From contig JANYHI010000068.1 in assembly GCA_025359125.1 (NCBI GenBank), positions 168,245-232,244 on the forward strand: a stretch of 64,000 bases of DNA. The letters are read 5' to 3'. The position numbers and the translations under genes were made by a program. The notes under the pieces are model-generated. The model saw only the letters and a list, made by a program, of their open reading frames with translations, did not search any database and was not told where the DNA came from. Every line of letters starts with the position of its first letter. Positions within the stretch are counted from its first letter, which is position 1. Source of the DNA: Cytophagales bacterium (lineage in GTDB: Bacteria > Bacteroidota > Bacteroidia > Cytophagales > Cyclobacteriaceae). Positions 1 through 10,007 of the stretch are shown piece by piece.

Positions 1-925
1 TCATTTCAGACCATCCTGTTTCAGTACGATTTCTGGTAACAAATTTATCTGATCGAGGAAATAGTATACTATTATTGTCGGCACTTACAGAGGCCATGTT
101 ATCTACCTTTTCTGAATTGATTGGCCTGCCGGGGTTGACAGCGGTGTTCCATTTACCATCACTATAAGTTGAGATCCAAATATCTTCACCATCTTCCACT
201 CCGCCTGTATTGTATTCATATTTTTGGCGCGTGAAATATAGCGTTTGTCCATCAGCAGAAATTTTTGGAGAGAGGTCGTCTGCGGTTGTATTAATCGCTG
301 CTCCCAAATTCTCTTTCACCAATCCGTTAGGCATGTTATCAATCAACTTAATTTTATTCTCTTGAATAAAATCAATATAGTTTACCTCCAGCACCATGTT
401 GGTGTAGTTTAAAAATCCGGCTACAAATCCAGCATCAATAAGTTTTTTTGATTCTATTAATTCTCCGTTAAGTAAACATTTTACGATTCCATCTTTTCGT
501 TCCACACGTAAAATATTTGCTTCGCCAAGCGGTTTTATTTTTGCAATTTGAACCCACTGCCCGGTTCCTTTTGTGGCAAAAATATAATACCCATTAGTGG
601 TGATAATAAATTCATTATAGCTGTCGCCATTTTTGCCCCAATAAAACCCGAACCCATTATTTATAGATCCACTTTGTTGAACAATCGATGCTTCCAAGAT
701 AAAATCTTTGCGTACATCGAAAAATGTTGGCATTTGAGTAAACTTACCCTTCGATTCATTGAAGGTAGTAAGAATGTATTTTGACGATTCAATCTTTCTG
801 TCGCAATCTGCATCGGTTTCCATTGACCATCGGTTGCTATTATCGTCAAAGGTTTCATGAAATTGAGCTAGTGTTATAAAAGGAAAGGAAATGGACCAGA
901 AGACTAGAATGAAGAGTTTACGCAT
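1..925 (-). CDS. Exported PD40 beta-propeller protein, cut by the window edge
   Basis: The frame is open from an ATG at 925 down to base 1, so only the first 308 residues are present. It begins with a signal peptide (MRKLFILVFWSISFPF, then a cut near ITLAQ). Residues about 20-190 look like a laminin-G/concanavalin-type beta-sandwich, with phrases such as NNGFGFYWGKNGDSYN. From about residue 215 the segment DDLSPKISADGQTLYFTRQ is a clear PD40/WD40-like propeller blade, and a second blade starts near the edge. In Bacteroidota such proteins often end in an OmpA or peptidoglycan-binding domain, but that end is outside the window. The family call is good; the function is unknown. Confidence 0.75.
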   Translation of the reverse strand, partial: MRKLFILVFWSISFPFITLAQFHETFDDNSNRWSMETDADCDRKIESSKYILTTFNESKGKFTQMPTFFDVRKDFILEASIVQQSGSINNGFGFYWGKNGDSYNEFIITTNGYYIFATKGTGQWVQIAKIKPLGEANILRVERKDGIVKCLLNGELIESKKLIDAGFVAGFLNYTNMVLEVNYIDFIQENKIKLIDNMPNGLVKENLGAAINTTADDLSPKISADGQTLYFTRQKYEYNTGGVEDGEDIWISTYSDGKWNTAVNPGRPINSEKVDNMASVSADNNSILFPRSDKFVTRNRTETGWSEM

Positions 926-1000
926 ATTGAAAGTGTAAATTTTGTGGAAAGGTTGACAAATGAACTGGAAAACAAAATAACTCTTTTCTATGATTTTTTT

Positions 1001-1066
1001 ATCCGTAGCAGTACGGATATTAATTACAGTATTTATGGTATTATTTTCTATGCAGGAATACTGCAT
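1001..1066. promoter_or_regulatory. Two perfect inverted repeats between divergent genes
   Basis: The arms ATCCGTA (1001-1007) and TACGGAT (1012-1018) are separated by 4 bases. The arms ATGCAG (1050-1055) and CTGCAT (1061-1066) are separated by 5. Both lie between the divergent starts at 925 and 1090. Neither is followed by a T-run in a direction that would make it a terminator, so they may be operator sites. This is inference from symmetry only. Confidence 0.3.
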
Positions 1067-1089
1067 CTTGCAAATCCTTATCATCGTAC

Positions 1090-4000
1090 ATGAAAAAAAT
1101 ATTGCTGCTGTTTCTTTTTGGGATTTTTCTCTCTGAAACCTTTGCTCAGCAGTTTCCAATTTCGCCTAACGCCTATGATGCAAAGGGCAAACGCACTGGG
1201 CATTGGACTGTGCTGTATGATAGCTCTTGGCATGAAACCAAAAATCAAGACTCAGCTTTTCATTATCGCCTCGTAAGGTTTGAAGCTGACAAACCAGTTG
1301 GCAAAGTGCGCGACTTCTTTCGAAATGGTACCAAGCAATGGGATGGATACCTTCTTTCCGTTAACCCCGATGTACAAGATGGAGTGGTCAATTACTATTT
1401 TGAAAATGGCGCTATAAATTATAGTTACACAGCTAAAGATGGGTACAAAAACGGATTTTACAAACAGTATTATTCCAACGGAAAATTACAAACAGCGGGA
1501 ACTATTGAAAACGATAGCGCTGAGGGAAAATGGATTTCGTACTCGGAAGAAGGTGTAAAACTGACTGAACTAGAGTATAAAAAAAACCAAGTGAATGGTA
1601 AGTTGATAGTTTTTTTTCCATCAGGGAAAATTCAGAAAAGAGGATATAAAATTTTAAATAAAACGAATGGGTGGTGGGATGAATATTATGAAAGCGGCCA
1701 ATTAAAAAGTCATGAGTTTTTTAAAGACGGACTGTACCATGGCTCCGCTGAAACCTATTTTGAAAATGGGCAACAGGAAAGTAAAGGTCAGTATGCAAAT
1801 GACTTTAAAACAGGAGCGTGGATTTATTACCATAGCAATGGAAAAATAGATCGATTTGGAGAGTATGACAAGGAGGGTAATCGTACCGGTATTTGGAAAT
1901 CTTACTATGCTAATGGAAATCCCAACACGGTGGTAGAAAGAAAAAACGAAAAGCTCAATGGCTCTTATGAAGATTACTATCAAAGCGGAAAATTAAAAAT
2001 AAAAAGCACTTGCGTTAATGATACCTGGCATGGTTTGCTGGAAGAGTATTTTGAGAACGGTCAACTACAGAGGCGTGGCAAGTATGATATGGATAGTTTG
2101 GAAGGAGAATGGATTGCTTACTATGAAGAGGGGCATACCCAATATACAGGAACATATTCTAACCATAAGAAGAATGGACTTTTCAAATATTATCGTGTAG
2201 ATGGATCTCTGGAAACTGAAGAGAATTTGAAAATGAAAGTGCTGGAGGGTGCTGTCATAAATTATTATGCTAATGGAAATATATCAGAACGAAAATATTT
2301 TAAGGCTAACAAGTTGGATGGATTATTGGAGACATTCTATGAGAGTGGAGCAAAAAAATGTGCAGGTAGTTATAAAGAAGGAGCCCGTGTGGGCGATTGG
2401 TATTGGTATTTTGAAAATGGAAAGATTGAATCAAGAGAGCCTTACGTAAATGGAATTATGCAAGGATTAGTAGAGCGCTACTACGTTACAGGGGCGAAGA
2501 AAACAGAAGCACTCGCCAAAGATGATTGGGAAGAGGGATTAAGAAAACTCTACTACGCTTCGGGTAAATTAAAAGGCATTGGCAATATGCATAAGCATGA
2601 GCGACATGGCCATTGGGTATTTTATGATTCACTCACGGGTGTGAAAGAATCTGAAGGTGAATACGTAAATGGAAAATCAGATGGTAAATGGAATTTCTAT
2701 TTAGATAAACTGCCGGTGGCATATTTTATTAATGGTAAACAAGAGACCTTTTACAATATAAAAGACAGCCTAAAAATTTTATTAGATAAAGGCTTAATAG
2801 AAGCAGCTCATAAAACCATTGAATGGATGGATAAGGTTCGTAGACGCGATTTTAAAAATGCAAAATACGAGAAGGCCATGATGCTGTATTGGAGAGGTTT
2901 TCTTGCTGATGTAGAAAAAAAATATTCTCTCGCTCTTAAATATGACAATGCGTTTTTAAAGGAAATAATTAAAATTAAAGGAGATACCTCTGTTGAATAT
3001 AGAAACGGAACTAACAACAAGGCACTATTACTAAGCGACATGGGAAGGGGGGAAGAAGCTATCCAAATACTTAAAGATCAGGCAGCTCTTTACATTAAGC
3101 ACCCAGTTGAAAGTTCGGGAGATGTTGTCTCTTTCGAAAATGTTGCATTCGTTTATAATCAGAATAAAAAATATACAGAAGAGATTACTTACCTGAATGA
3201 TATTTTGGCCAAGAGAAAAGAAATGCGAAGAACCAATTTACATTTTACCATGCAATTGCTAACCACGCTTGGTCAAACATACACTGAAGACCTGAACGAT
3301 TCTGAGAATGGAAAGGCCACCTTCAACTCTATTATAAAGTTAGGGGATTCCCTCTCAGTTACTGACGATGAGTATTATGGAAATGCACTTTATAGAATGG
3401 GCGTTCTTTACCAAAGTAGTTACAAGTATGATTTAGCGCGACAATATTTTAAAAAAGCAGTGAAGGTTTTAAGAAATCATCTCATCGATGTGCCCGCTTA
3501 TTGCATGAGAGCATTTACCGCCTTAGGCAATAACTACATATATTTTAATCAACAAGACAGCGCTATTTTTATTTTTGATGAAATGCAGCAGTTGATAAAT
3601 AAAATTGAATGGCAGAATACAATTTGGCAGGGAAAGATTTTGCAGGCGAGAGGAGAGATTTATTTTAACCAATACGAAACAAATAAGGCAGTCGAAGCAT
3701 GGTTGATGGCAAAGCAAATGCTGGAAAAGTTGAACAGCAATCAATCAATAGATTATGCTGAAATATTACAGTCTTTAAGTGTTGCGCTTCCCGATCAGGA
3801 TATTACCCGAACACCTCAGGCTATTGAATATTTAGAACAGGCAATTGCGTTGGTAAAGAAGCTGAAAGGCAACTCTACCAAGTACAGAATATACAATACT
3901 GCTTTAGCGCGGCTTTATAACAACTCAGGTAATTTTTCAAAAACAGAAGAAATTCTTAAAGCTAATATGTCAGCAATTAATGAAGCCGAAGGGAAGACTT

Positions 4001-7000
4001 CAAAATTTGCCGAATGCGAAATTCTATATACGAAAAATGAATATGATCTGGGGCATTACACCAATGCAATTGATCATGCTTTAAATGCGTTTGCTATTAT
4101 GGAGCCGATTAAGAAAGAGGATCCTGAACTTTATATCGATGCACTATCTTGGTTAAGTTCAATCTATGATAATCTTAACGATGAAGTGAAAGCCGAAAGC
4201 TATTCACGTCAGGCACTGAGTGCGGCACGTGAATTGATTGGACCAGAGTCCATCATTGTAATTAATCGATTACAAGATCTTGCCAGGGTGCTTAGAGATA
4301 AAAGCTTTTATAGCGAGGCAGAGAAAGTTTACAAAGAAGCAGAAGCGCTAGTTAAGAAAACAGTAGGCGAAAATAATATTAAGTACGGTTACCTAATAAG
4401 CTCTCAAGCAGGCATGCATCGAGAGAAGGGAGATTATAAAAAAGCTCTTAGGGAATATCTGAGATACAAACCAATTGTTTTGAAAATCATGGGCGAAGAA
4501 TCGCCCACCTACATCACCTTGTTAACTAATCTGGCTATTACCTACGAAGGGTTGGGGAACTTGACTGAAGCCGAAAAATTACACTTGCAGTCTTTAAATC
4601 TGGCGTATAAAATTTATGAAAATAAAAATTCTGAGTGTGCTTGGAAAATGAAAAACCTGGCGGATTTCTATTCGCAAAAGGGAGATTATCCAAAAGCCGA
4701 AAAATATTTATCAGATGCTGTGCAAATACAGCGCGCGATTTATGGAAAAAATAATACTGAATATGCAAACTTCTTAAGACACCTTGCGGCAGTTAAGTCA
4801 AACCTGGAAAAATTTAAAGAAGCAGAATCTCTGCTAACAACAGCTATTACTATTAATAAGAAAAACATGAATGACCGCTTTGGAAGTTATGTTGCGTCTG
4901 TTGAAGAGCTGCAAACATTTTATTCATCTTTTGGTAGATTTCAAGATGCTGTTGATGTCTTAAATGAAATTTTGCCATTGATAGCCACTAAATTAGGTGT
5001 AGATACACGGTATGCTAACGACCTCTCGCACAAGGCGAATGCATTTTTAGGGCTAGAAAAATATGATTCGGCAAGAATTTTTATTACTCAGGCGCTTTCT
5101 ATTTTAGAAGATAAACTAGCACCCACCCATTGGAGTGTATTAGAAGCTCATACTATTTTAGGAATTATAGAGTTGAAGCAAAAAAATGTGACGGAAGCCG
5201 AAAAACATTTTAGGTTTTGTATCGAACAAAACAAGTTAATAAGTCAGGAGAATACATCATCTTATATAAATTCACTAAATAATCTTGGAGCAACATTAAT
5301 TCAAAAAGGAGAATTGATAGAAGCGCAAGAAATATTAAATCAAAGCCTGGCAATTAATTTGAAATTGAAAGATGCCGAAGTAGCTGACTATACTTATTTG
5401 CAACTAGCCAAGTTGAATAACATTTTAAACAAACTGGATGTGGCCCAAGGCTATTACCGCCAAGCTATGGAAAATAGAAAGGCAGCCATTTTTCGTAATT
5501 TTTATTTTCTTAGCGATCATGAGAAGGCATTATTCTGGAAAGCCAATCGCACGTTTGTAGATTATTTTCAATCTTTTGCTTTGCAGCGAATGAAATCCAA
5601 TCCTGCAATAGTAAATGATTTGTACAACTTGCAGTTGAGTACGAAAGGCATTCTGCTAAGCACCTCTAACAAAATCAAAAAAAGAATTTTAAGTAGTGGA
5701 GATTTCTCGATGATCAACCATTATTATGCATGGCTCAATCAACGCGATCAGTTGGCACAACTTTATTCATTGCCAAAAGAAGCGTTGAAACTCAAGAAAA
5801 CTAAACTGGATTCGCTGGAAGTATTAGCAAAGGCTAGTGAAAAGGAGTTGAATATTACGTCTGAAGATTTGGAAAAAGATAAAGGCAAAGAAACTACTTG
5901 GCGAGAGGTGCAAAAGGCATTGGCAACAAATGAAGCAGCTATTGAAGTAGTCCGGATTAAACACCACACTACTCGTCCAACAGATAGTACTCTTTATGCA
6001 ATAATGATTTTAACAACGGAAATGAAAAATGGACCGCAGGCAGTTGTATTGCCTAACGGAAAATTATTGGAGGGCCGCGCCTTAAGGTTTTATAAAAATG
6101 CCATCGCAACGCAACTAAGCGATTCGCTTTCATATAGAAATTATTGGGCTGCCATAGAGCCATTTGTAAGAAATAAAACAAGACTGTATTTAAGCTTAGA
6201 TGGCGCTTATAATTCTATTAACATAAATACTTTGATGGCTCCAGATGGAAAATTTCTGGTCGATTCTAAGAATATTTCAATCGTAGCAAACTCAAAAGAC
6301 ATTATCTACCTAAAGCGAAACGCTCAGATTTTTACCAAGTCTAACGCGAGCCTAATTGGTTTCCCTAAATATTTTATTGGCAAAGAGCGATTGAAGTCCA
6401 GAGGCAAACAACGCAATTTTGATTTTGATAAATTATCCGATCAAGACAATACCGGTATTGCCGAACTGCCGGGCACCCTGGCGGAGATGGAAAAAGTAAA
6501 TGACATTCTTTCGTCACATCAATGGCAGGTAACCACCTTTGCTAACGAAGAAGCAACCGAAGAAGCAATCAAAGAAATCCGTCAGCCCGGTTTGCTACAC
6601 ATTGCCACTCATGGTTTTTTTACTGACGAAAAAGATAATACAAACAGTAGCGATCCAATGTTGCGAGCCGGATTACTATTTACAGGTGCGGCTAACTATT
6701 TTCAAGATAAAATAAATATTGGTGCTGATAATGGTGTGCTAACAGCCTATGAAGCCGCTAACCTTAACTTAGATAATACCGAGTTAGTGATATTAAGTGC
6801 ATGCGAAACCGGTAAAGGCGAAGTGCAAAATGGCGAAGGTGTATATGGATTGCAGCGTGCCTTTCAAACAGCGGGGGCAAAATCTATTTTAATGAGTTTA
6901 TGGAAAGTAGATGATACGGCTACACAAGAATTGATGACACTCTTCTACGAAAACTGGACTTCGGGAAAAACAAAGACTGATGCTTTTAAAGCGGCACAAC

Positions 7001-7065
7001 TTTCACTAAAGAAAAAATATTTGAGCCCTTATTATTGGGGAGCCTTTGTGATGATGGGCAATTAA
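1090..7065 (+). CDS. Giant exported MORN/TPR/CHAT-protease protein
   Basis: This 1991-residue protein starts with a signal peptide (MKKILLLFLFGIFLSETFAQ). Residues about 30-545 are some 20 units of 22-24 residues of the MORN/YwqK type, with recurring phrases such as YYENGKL and GxWxYY. Residues about 560-1480 are tetratricopeptide repeats. From about residue 1600 to the end it is a CHAT domain, the caspase-like fold related to separase. Its expected dyad is visible: His1841 in HIATHGFF and Cys1905 in LSACETGKG. TPR-CHAT proteins are peptidases or peptidase-like scaffolds, and some cytoplasmic members act in CRISPR or NLR-like defence. The signal peptide puts this one in the periplasm or at the surface, so a defence role is less obvious. 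A small two-TM gene follows after 25 bases. Substrate and trigger are unknown. Confidence 0.85.
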   Translation: MKKILLLFLFGIFLSETFAQQFPISPNAYDAKGKRTGHWTVLYDSSWHETKNQDSAFHYRLVRFEADKPVGKVRDFFRNGTKQWDGYLLSVNPDVQDGVVNYYFENGAINYSYTAKDGYKNGFYKQYYSNGKLQTAGTIENDSAEGKWISYSEEGVKLTELEYKKNQVNGKLIVFFPSGKIQKRGYKILNKTNGWWDEYYESGQLKSHEFFKDGLYHGSAETYFENGQQESKGQYANDFKTGAWIYYHSNGKIDRFGEYDKEGNRTGIWKSYYANGNPNTVVERKNEKLNGSYEDYYQSGKLKIKSTCVNDTWHGLLEEYFENGQLQRRGKYDMDSLEGEWIAYYEEGHTQYTGTYSNHKKNGLFKYYRVDGSLETEENLKMKVLEGAVINYYANGNISERKYFKANKLDGLLETFYESGAKKCAGSYKEGARVGDWYWYFENGKIESREPYVNGIMQGLVERYYVTGAKKTEALAKDDWEEGLRKLYYASGKLKGIGNMHKHERHGHWVFYDSLTGVKESEGEYVNGKSDGKWNFYLDKLPVAYFINGKQETFYNIKDSLKILLDKGLIEAAHKTIEWMDKVRRRDFKNAKYEKAMMLYWRGFLADVEKKYSLALKYDNAFLKEIIKIKGDTSVEYRNGTNNKALLLSDMGRGEEAIQILKDQAALYIKHPVESSGDVVSFENVAFVYNQNKKYTEEITYLNDILAKRKEMRRTNLHFTMQLLTTLGQTYTEDLNDSENGKATFNSIIKLGDSLSVTDDEYYGNALYRMGVLYQSSYKYDLARQYFKKAVKVLRNHLIDVPAYCMRAFTALGNNYIYFNQQDSAIFIFDEMQQLINKIEWQNTIWQGKILQARGEIYFNQYETNKAVEAWLMAKQMLEKLNSNQSIDYAEILQSLSVALPDQDITRTPQAIEYLEQAIALVKKLKGNSTKYRIYNTALARLYNNSGNFSKTEEILKANMSAINEAEGKTSKFAECEILYTKNEYDLGHYTNAIDHALNAFAIMEPIKKEDPELYIDALSWLSSIYDNLNDEVKAESYSRQALSAARELIGPESIIVINRLQDLARVLRDKSFYSEAEKVYKEAEALVKKTVGENNIKYGYLISSQAGMHREKGDYKKALREYLRYKPIVLKIMGEESPTYITLLTNLAITYEGLGNLTEAEKLHLQSLNLAYKIYENKNSECAWKMKNLADFYSQKGDYPKAEKYLSDAVQIQRAIYGKNNTEYANFLRHLAAVKSNLEKFKEAESLLTTAITINKKNMNDRFGSYVASVEELQTFYSSFGRFQDAVDVLNEILPLIATKLGVDTRYANDLSHKANAFLGLEKYDSARIFITQALSILEDKLAPTHWSVLEAHTILGIIELKQKNVTEAEKHFRFCIEQNKLISQENTSSYINSLNNLGATLIQKGELIEAQEILNQSLAINLKLKDAEVADYTYLQLAKLNNILNKLDVAQGYYRQAMENRKAAIFRNFYFLSDHEKALFWKANRTFVDYFQSFALQRMKSNPAIVNDLYNLQLSTKGILLSTSNKIKKRILSSGDFSMINHYYAWLNQRDQLAQLYSLPKEALKLKKTKLDSLEVLAKASEKELNITSEDLEKDKGKETTWREVQKALATNEAAIEVVRIKHHTTRPTDSTLYAIMILTTEMKNGPQAVVLPNGKLLEGRALRFYKNAIATQLSDSLSYRNYWAAIEPFVRNKTRLYLSLDGAYNSININTLMAPDGKFLVDSKNISIVANSKDIIYLKRNAQIFTKSNASLIGFPKYFIGKERLKSRGKQRNFDFDKLSDQDNTGIAELPGTLAEMEKVNDILSSHQWQVTTFANEEATEEAIKEIRQPGLLHIATHGFFTDEKDNTNSSDPMLRAGLLFTGAANYFQDKINIGADNGVLTAYEAANLNLDNTELVILSACETGKGEVQNGEGVYGLQRAFQTAGAKSILMSLWKVDDTATQELMTLFYENWTSGKTKTDAFKAAQLSLKKKYLSPYYWGAFVMMGN

Positions 7066-7090
7066 GTTTTATTTGAAATAAATAGACAAG

Positions 7091-7567
7091 ATGAGAGAAT
7101 TTACTTTTGAATTTGCCGATCAGCGTTACCTAGTACGATTGCTAATCTTGTGTTTCCTCTCATTGATTGTTTTCTTGATTTCTTCAGTAGCACTTTTAGT
7201 TGATTCAATAGGAATTTTTGGCTGCATGGCTATTGCCTTTGGTTTTCCTATCGCGCTATTTTTCTTGTTCAAGAAAAATATAAAAAAAATTGGGAGCGCT
7301 ATAATTACAGAAGATAATATAGAATTTAAATCAGCGCTTTTAAATCAAAAAATTCTTTACAGCGATATTAAATTTTATGCGATTCAGCAGTACAAAAGTA
7401 TAGCTCTGATCATTCAACCTAAAATTGGAAAGAAATTTAAGCTACAAGCCAATCCTAATTTTTGTAATACCGATCCATTTAGGTTCCTGTGCAGCGAATT
7501 AGATAAATCACTTCAGCGCTATAAAATTTCGCATCAGGCTGATTTGGTTAAAAAAAAATCTTGGTAA
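7091..7567 (+). CDS. Small two-TM protein with PH-like tail, after the CHAT gene
   Basis: This 158-residue protein has no recognised family. Residues about 16-38 and 42-62 form a membrane hairpin, followed by a lysine-rich cytoplasmic turn (FKKNIKKIG). The remainder is beta-strand-rich and resembles a small bacterial PH-like domain (KILYSDIKFYAIQQYKSIAL). It starts 25 bases after the CHAT gene and is probably cotranscribed. The protein at 13515-13946, which follows the caspase gene, has the same size and layout. Function unknown. Confidence 0.6.
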   Translation: MREFTFEFADQRYLVRLLILCFLSLIVFLISSVALLVDSIGIFGCMAIAFGFPIALFFLFKKNIKKIGSAIITEDNIEFKSALLNQKILYSDIKFYAIQQYKSIALIIQPKIGKKFKLQANPNFCNTDPFRFLCSELDKSLQRYKISHQADLVKKKSW

Positions 7568-7575
7568 TTTGAACT

Positions 7576-8115
7576 CTAGGCTTTCAATTTGATCATGCAA
7601 AACACAGCGTAGTTAATCATGTCTTGGTAGTTGGCTTTTATGCCCTCGCTGGCCAGTGTTTTGCCTTGGTTATCTTCAATTTGCTTCACGCGAAGTAGTT
7701 TCATTAAAATAATATCAGTAATCGAACTTACTCTCATCTCGCGCCAAGCTTCACCATAGTCGTGATTTTTATTTTGATGTAACTCAAACGTTTCGTTTAC
7801 AGCATTATCATACATAGGTTCTAACTCTTTAAAAGTCATATCCATTTTTTCTGATTCAGTTAGTGTAAGCTGAATCATAGCGATGATGCAATAATTAATA
7901 ATGCCTATGAATTCGTCTTTAATCGGATCCTCTACTTTTTGAACACCCTTTTCTTGAATGCTACGAATGCGCTGTGCCTTAATGTACAGCTGATCGGTAA
8001 TAGAAGGCAATCTTAGTATTCGCCACGCAGTTCCATAATCATGAGTCTTCTTGGCAAACAAGGTTTTGCAGGTGGCAATTACCTCTTTATATTCGTGCAG
8101 GGTTCTTTCATTCAT
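7576..8115 (-). CDS. DUF1599 protein (nucleotide-modification-associated family)
   Basis: This 179-residue protein is an internal duplication. Each half carries the same signature, KTHDYGTAWRILRLPSITD in the first and KNHDYGEAWREMRVSSITD in the second. That matches DUF1599, a conserved helical family listed as nucleotide-modification associated and common in Bacteroidota. Its biochemical role is not established. The gene is divergent from folP, with 78 bases between the starts. The DUF1599-folP-cdaA neighbourhood recurs in Bacteroidota, to my knowledge. The gene ends 8 bases from the convergent small membrane-protein gene. Confidence 0.8.
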   Translation of the reverse strand: MNERTLHEYKEVIATCKTLFAKKTHDYGTAWRILRLPSITDQLYIKAQRIRSIQEKGVQKVEDPIKDEFIGIINYCIIAMIQLTLTESEKMDMTFKELEPMYDNAVNETFELHQNKNHDYGEAWREMRVSSITDIILMKLLRVKQIEDNQGKTLASEGIKANYQDMINYAVFCMIKLKA

Positions 8116-8179
8116 ACTAGGTGTAAAGGTAGAAGTTATAAGTCAGAATCTGAAAGATAGAATGTAGAAGGAAAAGTAA

Positions 8180-8185
8180 AGGAGG
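8180..8185 (+). promoter_or_regulatory. Shine-Dalgarno AGGAGG before folP
   Basis: AGGAGG lies 8 bases before the folP ATG at 8194. This is unusual here, because almost no other gene in the window has a Shine-Dalgarno site. It supports the chosen start. Confidence 0.5.
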
Positions 8186-8193
8186 GAGCGATT

Positions 8194-9045
8194 ATGAAAG
8201 AACAATTTTTTAATGTGAACAAGACTCTTAATTGCGCAGGCAAGTTGATAGATTTTTCTATACCCAAAGTGATGGGTATTTTGAACGTTACGCCCGATAG
8301 TTTTTTTGATGGTGGAAAGTATAACTCAGACACAGAGGCGCTGAAGCACGTGGAGAAAATGCTTTTTGATGGCGCCACCTTTATTGATGTTGGAGGTTAT
8401 TCTTCTCGTCCTGGGGCTGAAAATATTTCAGTGCAAGAAGAAACCGAAAGGGTAATTCCGGTTATAAGAGCTATCATTAAATTTTTCCCGGAAGCTGTTA
8501 TTTCAATTGATACATTCCGATCGGAAGTTGCAAAAGCTGCCGTGGGCGAAGGAGCTGTAGTAGTCAATGATATTTCGGGCGGACAATTAGATGCTTTGAT
8601 GTTTGCAACAATCGCTGCATTGAAGGTGCCATACATCTTAATGCATATGAAGGGTACCCCTCAAACCATGACAACGCTTTCCACTTACGAAAACCTGATC
8701 AAAGAAGTGATCGATTATTTTCATCCTAAAATAGCCAGACTCCAAGAGTTGGGTTGTAAAGATATTATTGTTGATCCGGGTTTTGGTTTCGCGAAAAGCA
8801 TTGACCAGAATTTTGAATTGCTGAATAACTTAGATCATTTAAGAATTTTGGGCAAACCAGTATTGGCTGGGCTATCTCGCAAATCAATGGTTTGGAAGGC
8901 ATTGAAAATCGATACTGACCAAGCGCTCAATGGTACCACCTCATTAAATACAATTGCCATATTGAAGGGAGCTTCTGTTTTAAGGGTGCATGATGTAAGG
9001 GAAGCAGCAGAGGTAATTAAATTAGTAACTAAACTTCATGCCTAA
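8194..9045 (+). CDS. folP: Dihydropteroate synthase
   Basis: FolP condenses 6-hydroxymethyl-dihydropterin pyrophosphate with p-aminobenzoate to give dihydropteroate in cytoplasmic folate synthesis, and is the sulfonamide target. The 283 residues are a normal length for this TIM-barrel family. Signature motifs are present: GILNVTPDSFFDGGKY near residues 28-43, the GGYSSRPGA loop, DPGFGFAKS near 194, and SRK at 228-230, which binds pterin and phosphate. The start is supported by a Shine-Dalgarno site. cdaA follows 76 bases downstream on the same strand. Confidence 0.97.
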   Translation: MKEQFFNVNKTLNCAGKLIDFSIPKVMGILNVTPDSFFDGGKYNSDTEALKHVEKMLFDGATFIDVGGYSSRPGAENISVQEETERVIPVIRAIIKFFPEAVISIDTFRSEVAKAAVGEGAVVVNDISGGQLDALMFATIAALKVPYILMHMKGTPQTMTTLSTYENLIKEVIDYFHPKIARLQELGCKDIIVDPGFGFAKSIDQNFELLNNLDHLRILGKPVLAGLSRKSMVWKALKIDTDQALNGTTSLNTIAILKGASVLRVHDVREAAEVIKLVTKLHA

Positions 9046-9121
9046 GATTATTACTACTCGATATTAGAATTTCAAACAACTATTAACCATTAACTTATAA
9101 CAGTTTATTACCTTTACGCTC

Positions 9122-9985
9122 ATGCTTTTTCTTTTCAAAATGGGCTTTCTCGAAATCAGCTGGGTCGACTTTGTCGATGTATCGCTGGTGGCCATTTTGT
9201 TGTATCAGATTTATAAACTTATCAGGGGCAGTATTGCGGTAAATATTTTTTTAGGCATTCTTGCTCTTTACTTGGTTTACCTGATTGTGCGCGCTGCACA
9301 AATGGAATTGCTGGCTACTATTTTAGGCCAGTTTATGGGCGTGGGTGTGCTGGCAATGATCATCTTGTTTCAGCCTGAGATAAGAAAATTTTTATTGCTG
9401 ATTGGTAGAAGCGCTGAAATAAACCGAGGCAGTATTTTGAAATCAATTGCCCATTGGCGAAACGATTATCACGATGACTTTGATGTGCATGAACTGATGG
9501 AGGCTGTTAAGACTTTAAAGGCTACCCGCACCGGAGCATTGATCGTTTTCTCGCGCGATATGGAATTAAAATTCTATGCCGAAACAGGAGACCCACTTGG
9601 AGCAGTAGTTAACAGGAGATTATTAATCTCAATTTTTAATAAGACAAGTCCTCTTCACGATGGTGCTGCTATTATTTATCAAGGCAGAATTAAAGCAGCA
9701 CGTTGTGTATTGCCCGTTACAGAGAATGATCATTTACCTGCTCACTTTGGGTTGCGCCATCGTTCTGCCATTGGCATGAGTGAGGCTACCGATACGTTGG
9801 TAATGGTTATTTCTGAAGAAACTGGGCGATTGATTTTGGCTCGTAATGGAAAGTATATTCGTGTTCTAAAGCTCAAACAAGTAGAGCAAAAAATTCTAGA
9901 GTATTTGCATAATTCAGAACCCAAAATTTGGGAAGAGGTTTCTGTTGAGCCTGAGCCAATCGAGCCACAAGAGGTAAAAGCGTAA
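9122..9985 (+). CDS. cdaA: Diadenylate cyclase (c-di-AMP synthase), CdaA type
   Basis: The enzyme makes cyclic di-AMP from two ATP, a second messenger in potassium and osmotic control and cell-wall homeostasis. The architecture is that of CdaA: three N-terminal membrane helices (residues about 20-90), then a DisA_N/DAC domain. The catalytic DGA motif is at D180 in LHDGAAII and the RHR motif at 212-214 in LRHRSAIG. The total of 287 residues is typical. An alternative ATG at 9140 would remove six residues and is equally likely. No YbbR-type regulator gene adjoins it, unlike in Firmicutes. TACCTTTA just before the start is one base off the -7 box. Confidence 0.95.
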   Translation: MLFLFKMGFLEISWVDFVDVSLVAILLYQIYKLIRGSIAVNIFLGILALYLVYLIVRAAQMELLATILGQFMGVGVLAMIILFQPEIRKFLLLIGRSAEINRGSILKSIAHWRNDYHDDFDVHELMEAVKTLKATRTGALIVFSRDMELKFYAETGDPLGAVVNRRLLISIFNKTSPLHDGAAIIYQGRIKAARCVLPVTENDHLPAHFGLRHRSAIGMSEATDTLVMVISEETGRLILARNGKYIRVLKLKQVEQKILEYLHNSEPKIWEEVSVEPEPIEPQEVKA

Positions 9986-10007
9986 TACAATTTGAGATTT
10001 TAGACTT

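Noticed and set aside
1001..1018. Hairpin as a terminator for the gene at 1-925
   Set aside because: That gene is transcribed away from it, and the T-run precedes the stem.
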